From positions 62,001 through 126,000 of the forward strand of contig JAQJVL010000280.1 in the NCBI GenBank assembly GCA_035578905.1: DNA of 64,000 bases. The letters run 5' to 3'. The translations under genes were made by a program, and so were the position numbers. Each line of letters begins with the position of its first letter. The stretch's first letter is position 1. Below are positions 58,346-64,000 of the stretch, piece after piece. The notes under the pieces are model-generated. The model did not search any database. It was given only the letters and a program-made list of their open reading frames with translations, and was not told the DNA's origin. This DNA comes from Stictocephala bisonia. Lineage: Eukaryota; Arthropoda; Insecta; Hemiptera; Membracidae.

Positions 58346-58430
58346 AATTGTCGAGAGAGCCAGTGGCCAAGTGTTCTAAGACATCAAGACTATGAGTCTG
58401 ATTTAGAGATAGCGCAGGTTGACTGGAAGT
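58345..58430 (+). repeat. tRNA-like sequence, possible SINE head
   Basis: CCAGTGGCCAAGTGTTCTAA resembles the A box of tRNA-Leu/Ser type (TGGCNNAGTGG), and CAGGTTGACTGG about 70 bases on could be a decayed B box. No cloverleaf folds cleanly by eye, so it is not called a tRNA. Confidence 0.3.
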
Positions 58431-58879
58431 TGTTAGTAATAGTCATCTTGTACTGTACTGGTTCTCTCCCTTACTCTACCTGAATAAGATCCCCGCACAG
58501 ATCAATAGTCTATGGGTAATGGGCAGAGTAAACTTTAAAAAAGTTTTGCCTCTACTTTAAAAACAAAATGAAACTTCCTCTTTCAGGTAGCTATATAAAT
58601 TGGTTTTTCTGTATGTAGTCGTCACTAATTTTGTGGAGCTTTTGTGCGATAGGTTCTATGCTTGATTCTCTTAATATTGACAGTGATCAATGGTCACCAT
58701 GGGTGTGTATGCTACTAGAGAAATCTGGGGTGTCCATGTTGGCTGGTAGTCAGCATTCGGGAGTTGAGTAAGGAGAGAACTGAGAGTCAAGCTTGCCAAT
58801 TAGCTTAAAATCAGACTGGTTTGGATACCACATAAAGCTGTAGGCCCATTAGTTTCTCTGGCAAATACCATTAACTCTT
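58431..58879. other. Unassigned, probably LINE 5' part
   Basis: No readable protein. It leads without a break into the LINE reverse transcriptase at 58880. Confidence 0.35.
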
Positions 58880-59657
58880 TCAAGCCAAAAAATCTTCAGG
58901 TGTAGACGAAATATCAGCAAATCTAATCAAATCCTGTAAAGAAGAATTAGTAATTCCCTTGACAGACATCACAAATAAATCACTATGACAAGGCATTTTC
59001 CCTGACCTGCTTAAAACAGCAAAAGTCAACCCAAAATATAAATCTGGCGAAACTGTAGAAACTACAGGTATCTATAGACCAATTTCCCTCATCTCTACAT
59101 TCTCAAAGATAATAGAGTAAGTAGTTCTTAAAAGACTTCTTCTTCACCTAGAGTAAACTAATCTACTCACAAATCATCAACATGGGTTTCTGAAAGGAAG
59201 GTTGACTGCCACTGCTTTGATACAATTTACAGAATACAATTGATGAACTAGAAAAGGAAAATACAGTGACAAGCTTATTCCTTGACGTCAGCAAAGCATT
59301 CAACTGCCTCAGCTATAACAGATTAATCACCAAGTTAAGAGCCCTAGGTGTCACAGTGACAACGGAAAAGTGGTTTCATCGTTACCTACAGAAAACAGCT
59401 TGTTGAGATACAGTACATGAACAATAATACCACAGAAAAGACCAAATCAAAACCCATCAATATATATCGAGGAGTCCCACAAGGCTCTGTACTGGGTCCT
59501 GTGCTGTATCTTCTACTCACAAACAATCTCCCAAGCTGGCTACAGGATTCCTGCCACACAGTAATGCACGCTGATGACACAGCTATCACACCGGCAAACA
59601 GCTCAGCTGAAATGCTCGCCAGAAACACAACCACTTCCCTCTGTTGCAATTCCTACT
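58880..59657 (+). pseudogene. Jockey-like LINE RT fragment, cut by copia
   Basis: Reads SSGVDEISANLIKSCKEEL, GIFPDLLKTAKVNPKYKSGE, IYRPISLISTFSKIIE, HGFLKGRLTATALIQF, VSKAF-type text, then ENTVTS and NIYRGVPQGSVLGPVLYLLL (59458-59517) and MHADDTAITPANSSAEML (YADD changed to HADD). Close in type to the LINE at 6377-10551. It stops abruptly at 59657, where the copia LTR starts; its rest would lie beyond the window. Confidence 0.8.
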
Positions 59658-59870
59658 AAATAAAGAGTAGTCCGAAACATTTAAACAAACTGTATTTTTG
59701 TTAATAGTGAAAATAAAACTTACTAAAGAACAACAACTTTATAAAAACAGCTGGCTTAATATAATTAATAATAATAAAACTATACTTATAGTTTAACGCC
59801 ATCTGAGCTATCAGAAAGAAAAAAACTTATGTACATGTAGATTAAACTGAAAATGAACATTACTTTAACA
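59658..59870 (-). repeat. Copia 3' LTR
   Basis: On the minus strand a purine tract CAAGGGAAAG (59880-59871) is followed by TGTTAAAGTAATGTTC, which I take as the LTR start. The LTR would end at the junction with the LINE at 59657. Length about 213. The 5' LTR is outside, so the borders rest on the tract and the junction only. Confidence 0.6.
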
Positions 59871-60013
59871 CTTTCCCTTGTTAATGACAGATTAATCGTA
59901 GAGTAAAGAAAATTTAAAAAGTATATATATAAATAAAGTAAAATAAATAATTAAGAGAACAATTTAGCTCAGTAAAGTACACTATAAATTGTTAACTCTC
60001 TTCTACTTATAAT

Positions 60014-60790
60014 TCACATAAGTCCCATTTTCATACTTAAGATATTCAGGCGTGTTCTTGACAACGGCTTTGTCATTATGTCTGCTAGTTGATGTTCTGT
60101 GCAGATTTGTTGGATACCCAGTTTTCCTTTAGTTACTTTTTCTCGGATGAAAAAGTGTTTTATGGAAATGAGCTTGGTTCTGCGGTGAAACTCGGGGGTT
60201 TTGAGCAAGTCTTACTGCAGCGGTATTGTCAACTTGGATAACAGGAACGTCTGAGTTTTGTGATTTCTTTAAAGAGTCTGCTCAGCCAAATTGCTTCCTT
60301 AGCTCCTTCGTTCGATGCTATGATTTCTGCTTCCGTTGTTGATGTAGCTACAACTGCTTGTCGTTGGCTAAGCCAAGAAACTGCTCCTCCTGAATATTTC
60401 ACAATGACTCCAGAGGTTGAACTATTCCTGACTTCATGCATCCTCCGAAATCAACATCACTTTAGATCTCCAAAACTCCAGCCTCTACTCTTTTCCTATA
60501 CTATTCCAAGGTCCAGAGTCCCTGCAATGTAAAGGAAAATCCTCTTGACTCGCCCAACATCTTTTAGTTGGGTTTTCGAGGGCTCTCGAGATAAATCCTA
60601 CACTGTATGCTAGGTCTGGTTTGTTCCAAGCATCAGGTACATCAGTGCTCCAACAGCTTGTCTGTAGGGAAATTTAATCTCATTGTCAACTTTCCCTGGT
60701 GTGGAAATTTCTGCACTTTTGAGTATTGGAGTCGAAACTGGTCTACATTCTGAAAAATTGAAACGTTCCAAAATTTTCTTAGCATAGGTT
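60014..60790 (-). pseudogene. Copia RT end and RNase H
   Basis: NSSTSGVIVKYSGGAVSWLS then TSTTEAEIIASNEGAKEA (60441-60290) is the RNase H domain with its Glu. ISIKHFFIREKV and CTEHQLADIMTKPLSRTR (60160-60040) are the conserved end of copia polyproteins. Stops separate these from the RT at 60779. Confidence 0.85.
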
Positions 60791-61463
60791 TCCTGATGAA
60801 TTTTTATACTCTTTTTCTTGTTCTATTTGAAGTCCTAAGAAATAGTCTGCATTTTTCGAAACAATTTTGAACTCTGTTTTCAACTCTTCAATAAAATCTT
60901 CCATCTCCCTTGTATCTGTTCCAGCTACAATACCATCATCCACATAGATTGCGATGATCAGCTTTTTACCATCCCTCTCTCGAATGAATAAGCATGGATC
61001 AGCATTACTGGTCTTGAATCCATCTTCTTGAAGAAAGACTCCCAGGTTTTTGTTCCAGCATCTTGGTGCTTGTTTGAGACCATATAAGCTTATTTGGAGT
61101 CGGCATACCTTGATGGTTCCATCTTCGTATCCTTGGGGCTGTCTCATAAAAACTGTTTCTTCAAGTTTTCCATAGAGGAAAGTGGTTGAAACGTCTAATT
61201 GCATATTCTCACTTGCTGCAATGCTGAGAATCGAACGGATTGTCCCCATTCGGACCACTGGACTGAACGTTTCACTGTAAATCAATGCCATGTCGTTGAT
61301 TAAACCCCTTTACGACCAACCGTCCCTTGTACTTGTCGATATTGACGTCAGGATTTTTCTTTAGTCGGAAGACCCATTTGCATGGAATGGCCTTTGCACC
61401 AGGTGGAAGATCTGTCAAAATCCACGTCTGGTTTTCCTTCAATGAGGCAATTTCACGATCCAT
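60779..61463 (-). pseudogene. Copia reverse transcriptase
   Basis: MDREIASLKENQTWILTDLP and CKWVFRLKKNPD (61463-61360) open the RT. SETFSPVVRMGTIRSILSIA, QLDVSTTFLYGKLEETVFM (first Asp; 'DV.TAFLYG' with A to T), SLYGLKQAPRCWNKNL and IAIYVDDGIVAGTD (catalytic YVDD at about 60938-60950) follow. A frame break lies near 61275. Confidence 0.9.
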
Positions 61464-61954
61464 GGCTTTCTTCCTTTCAGGGCATCTTCAAACGTCTCAG
61501 GATCGTCGGTAATTTGATTTATGAAATCCTCTATTAGCAGGATGTACGGTTCAAGATGTTTGGGTTTCTTCAAAGTCGATCGATCTCTAAAAATTCTTCC
61601 AGATTTCTTCTGCATATTTTCTTCAGCATCCATCTGTGACTCACTAACTCTGTCTTCTTCTTCTTCTTCTTCTTCTTCTTCTTCTTCTTCTTCTTCTTCT
61701 TCTTCTTCTTCTTCTTCTTCTTCTTCTTCTTCTTCTTCACCCTTTTCTTCGACTTCTTGCTCATCAACTTCATCTTGAATTTTATCCTCAATATCTTTCA
61801 TTGGTAACTCAACTTTACACTCACATTCTCTCGGGTTTTCTTGGGATTGAACATCTCTAGAAAAAATAACTTTATGGTCGTTCGGAATGTAAATTCTATA
61901 CCGCTCATCCCAATCATATCCAACAAGGAATCCTTTGACTTCTTTCTTGTCCAT
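61439..61954 (-). pseudogene. Copia integrase C-terminal/spacer with poly-Glu tract
   Basis: MDKKEVKGFLVGYDWDERYR (the integrase 'F.GY' end) and KVIFSRDVQSQENPRE, then a long run of Glu coded by a (TTC)n microsatellite on the plus strand at 61655-61738, then SGRIFRDRSTLKKP and DPETFEDALKGRKPW, the usual linker before the RT. Opposite-strand frames of poly-Ser or poly-Lys here are shadows of the repeat. Confidence 0.8.
61655..61738 (+). repeat. (TTC)n microsatellite, about 28 units
   Basis: Pure TTC repeats, coding Glu on the minus strand inside the copia polyprotein spacer. The run is uninterrupted, so it is probably recent and variable in length. Confidence 0.95.
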
Positions 61955-62027
61955 TTTATTTCTCTTCTAAGTAGGTATATGGATATAGCAAGAAGATGCA
62001 ATAATGTGCAGATGTTTGATTCTCGGC

Positions 62028-62463
62028 TTCTTTTCAAACCACAGATAAGTTTATAAACTTTCGAAAACTTATCTGTGGTTTGAAAAAATCACCAATACCA
62101 CCATATGGGTGGGTGGGTGGGTCAATATCACCGTACGTGTATGGGTGGGCGGATGGGTCAATAGCACCGTACGTATATGGGTGGGTGGGTGGGTCAATAC
62201 CACCGTACGTGTATTGGTATTGGGACTAATGGATAACCAAATATCCCTTTTCGTTTGTTTGGTAAGTTCTGAATTGCATCATAGTATAAATATCATGATG
62301 ATGGAAATTAAAGGTACGAATGGGTTTATTCTTGTTAAGTAACAGATACATACAACAAATTATATGCTGAGCAGAACGCTACATAAAATTACGAGATGTA
62401 ATACTAAAAACTAAGACATTATGCAATGTAATATCATTGATTTTGATTCTTTTCAAACCACAG
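62028..62463. mobile_element. 402-bp insertion carrying a minisatellite, 17-bp target duplication
   Basis: TTCTTTTCAAACCACAG occurs at 62028-62044 and again at 62447-62463, and removing what lies between restores the copia frame (SPYELWFEKKPRIK-type text). The insert begins ATAAGTTTATAAACTTTCG and then AAACTTATCTGTGGTTTGAA, an inverted copy of the target and first bases, making a 20-bp-arm hairpin at 62033-62085. The 36-bp minisatellite follows (62093-62224), then unique sequence. No gene inside. Confidence 0.85.
62093..62224 (+). repeat. 36-bp minisatellite, about 3.7 units
   Basis: Units GTCAATATCACCGTACGTGT..., GTCAATAGCACCGTACGTAT..., GTCAATACCACCGTACGTGT..., each ending in a run of GGGTGGGTGG type. 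Same unit as 37215-37312. Confidence 0.9.
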
Positions 62464-63470
62464 TTCATAAGGACTTATCCCTCCCTTTGAAGATTTTCCT
62501 ATTCTGTTCAAAATGTAAATTGCCAATGACACGAAGTCTGCCCATATCGCATCTGGAAAATCAACTTCACTATTCGAGTACTTTAAGGTCCTTGCCATCT
62601 CAATTGTTGTTCGGTTTTCACGGTCACTGCCGCCATTCTGTTATGGTGTGTAGGGCGCTGTCAGTCTCTGTGTGATTCCATTCTCTGCTAGAATGGTCCT
62701 AACCTTTTCACAGTCGAATTCACCACCATTGTCACTAAGTAGCTCTTTAATGTTGTGCCCAAGTGTTTTTGCCTGTGCTAAAAACTGTTTCAGCACAACT
62801 CGCGCACATCTGATTTCTGTTTCATTACAGAGCCATAACGAAACTTTGTATAGCTGTCTTTGAAAATGACTAGAAACCATTTCTTACTGAATGATTCACA
62901 AAATGGGCCTACAGTATCAGTGGAAATAAGTTCCCCAGGTTTTATTGCTGTTACTCGAGTGCCAAAAGGTAAGTGATGCGCTTTTCCAAAAATACAGGGC
63001 TCACTAACATCTCTCACCAGCTTCACGTTAATACCCAACTCTCTTTTGAGCATATCCCTTACGTGTCACTTGTCTTGGTGTCCCTATCTCTCGTGGTATA
63101 GCTGCAGCGTCGAATTTTCTGCTTCTGCGATGTTGACCCTCTCCACTTTTTCAGGAATAACTGGTTCTACAGCTGCCTTGTACAAAGTTCCACCTTTTTC
63201 TCGACTTCCACACAACACAATTTTTCCATCTACTTCCAGCCAGCACTTGGTTGTTGTTGAGTGCAACTTGCTGTTTTCATTTTTGTCTTTAGCTGCTAAA
63301 ACGGAAAAAAGGTTCTTCGAGATCTTTGGAACATACCACACATCGGTTAGGGTCATCTTCAGAGTGTTTTCTTCAATGAAAGAACGAACTTCAATGGTTT
63401 CCTTTCCAATGGCATTGAGTGTTTCTTTTCCAGCAGCTTTGATTACACAGGGATTTTGAAATTTTCGAAA
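62464..63470 (-). pseudogene. Copia integrase region
   Basis: VWYVPKISKNLFSVLAAKDK (63345-63280), LQLYHERXGHQDK (HHCC finger, with a stop at X; 63100-63070), VSEPCIFGKAHHLPFG, ELISTDTVGPFCESFSKKW (first Asp), FLVIFKDSYTKFRY, then in another frame IKELLSDNGGEFDCEKVRTI (second Asp, about 62740-62700) and GITQRLTAPYTP (62675-62641). The third catalytic Glu lies in the following, broken frame. Inactive. Confidence 0.85.
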
Positions 63471-64000
63471 TGTGAAACTGATCTGAAGAATTTGTCACAT
63501 GCTTCGTAGCTCCATTGTCAAATTACTATCCTGATGAACTCGTCTCCACTTGACGAATATCTTCACTTATGGAATACAAGACTGTATTGGTATCCAGGAC
63601 GTTGCTTTGAGGGACGTTCTTCGGAGGTCGTCCGTTAGCAATCCACTTTTTGCATGTTTTTATTCAATGTCCCTTCTTTTTGCAATAATTACGTGTCGTT
63701 TTCTTTGGACCTCTGTAACTTTTAGTTTAGTTTTTGCTTTCCAAATTTTGCAAATAATGCTTCTTCAGTGGTGTCCTCTGTGACCTTTCTAAAATTTCTT
63801 TCATACATACACAATTGTATAACTAGTTCATCAAACGTTCTCTCTTCGTTTTTTGATAGTAACATCCAACTGGCCCTAAAATTCTCAAAATCTTTCGGCA
63901 AAGTTTGCAAAACTTTACAAACAAGGAGTAAATCTGGCAGTGCATTTTCATTAGTGGATTTCAAACCATTGTTGAGTTCAATCCACAAACTTCTTAATTA
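63471..64000 (-). pseudogene. Copia gag end and protease
   Basis: LVCKVLQTLPKDFENFRASW and ERTFDELVIQLCMYERNFRK (63930-63790) are the conserved copia gag (UBN2-type) motifs. A decayed zinc knuckle RNYCKKKGH (first Cys lost, stop after His) lies near 63690-63660. DNGATKHVTNSSDQF near 63515-63475 is the protease, with the active-site DSG changed to DNG. The gag N-terminus is outside the window. Confidence 0.85.

Larger units (their letters stand above)
59658..64000 (-). mobile_element. Copia-type LTR retrotransposon, 3' LTR to gag
   Basis: On the minus strand the order is gag, protease, integrase, RT, RNase H and 3' LTR, which is the copia order (integrase before RT). The element runs off the right edge within gag. 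All genes are broken by stops or frameshifts, and a small element sits in the integrase/RT spacer (62045-62446). Confidence 0.9.

Noticed and set aside
58345..58430. A tRNA-Leu or tRNA-Ser gene
   Set aside because: Only A-box similarity is good; no cloverleaf or anticodon arm can be drawn, so at most a SINE relic.
61521..61791. Poly-Ser and poly-Lys reading frames
   Set aside because: Other frames of the TTC microsatellite that codes Glu in the copia frame.

Overview
The window is AT-rich, intron-rich nuclear DNA of an arthropod, most likely an insect. Many decayed Jockey/CR1-type LINEs, Penelope-like elements, piggyBac and Tigger transposons and a copia element would suit a repeat-rich insect such as a hemipteran, but the species is inference. 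The only host gene recognised is an unconventional class IX myosin (Myo9) on the + strand. Ten exons can be placed: 14974-15131, 15957-16182, 21365-21568, 34298-34389, 38056-38142, 42084-42193, 45549-45671, 47660-47855, 49519-49769 and 54328-54605. Each has AG/GT borders, all reading phases agree, and together they form a continuous 1725-nt (575-codon) stretch. It runs from the end of the myosin motor through the converter, four IQ motifs and a Ser-rich linker to a complete C1 zinc finger split over two exons. The 5' part of the motor and the RhoGAP end lie outside the window.

Everything else is intron filled with mobile DNA. 1-14973: a TTAA-flanked element, then a five-level nest. A minus-strand LINE was split by a hAT-like element (3410-14077), which was split by a Penelope-like element (about 3761-12257), which was split by a second LINE, which was split by a nearly complete third LINE (about 6377-10551). 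15132-21364: a truncated LINE just after a splice donor, a 1.07-kb foldback element and a LINE with three smaller insertions. 21569-34297: Tigger and piggyBac DNA, including a Tigger transposon (23100-25464) with one in-frame stop sitting inside a frameshifted piggyBac, a Tigger split by two other transposons, and a second near-complete piggyBac (30524-33094).

34390-49518: LINE, Tigger and Penelope fragments, a piggyBac MITE and an R1-like LINE tail. 49770-58345: the last intron, the C1-completing exon 54328-54605, and a downstream, indel-ridden copy (55580-58345) of the exon and its flanks, which may be an assembly artefact. 58346-64000: a LINE fragment and a minus-strand copia retrotransposon that runs off the end; the copia carries a small insertion built around a 36-bp minisatellite also seen at 37215 and 47279.

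No clearly new protein system was found. The observations most worth checking are the five-deep nest, the minisatellite insertion with its 17-bp target duplication and inverted target copy, the doubtful exon duplication, and the transposons with near-intact transposase genes.
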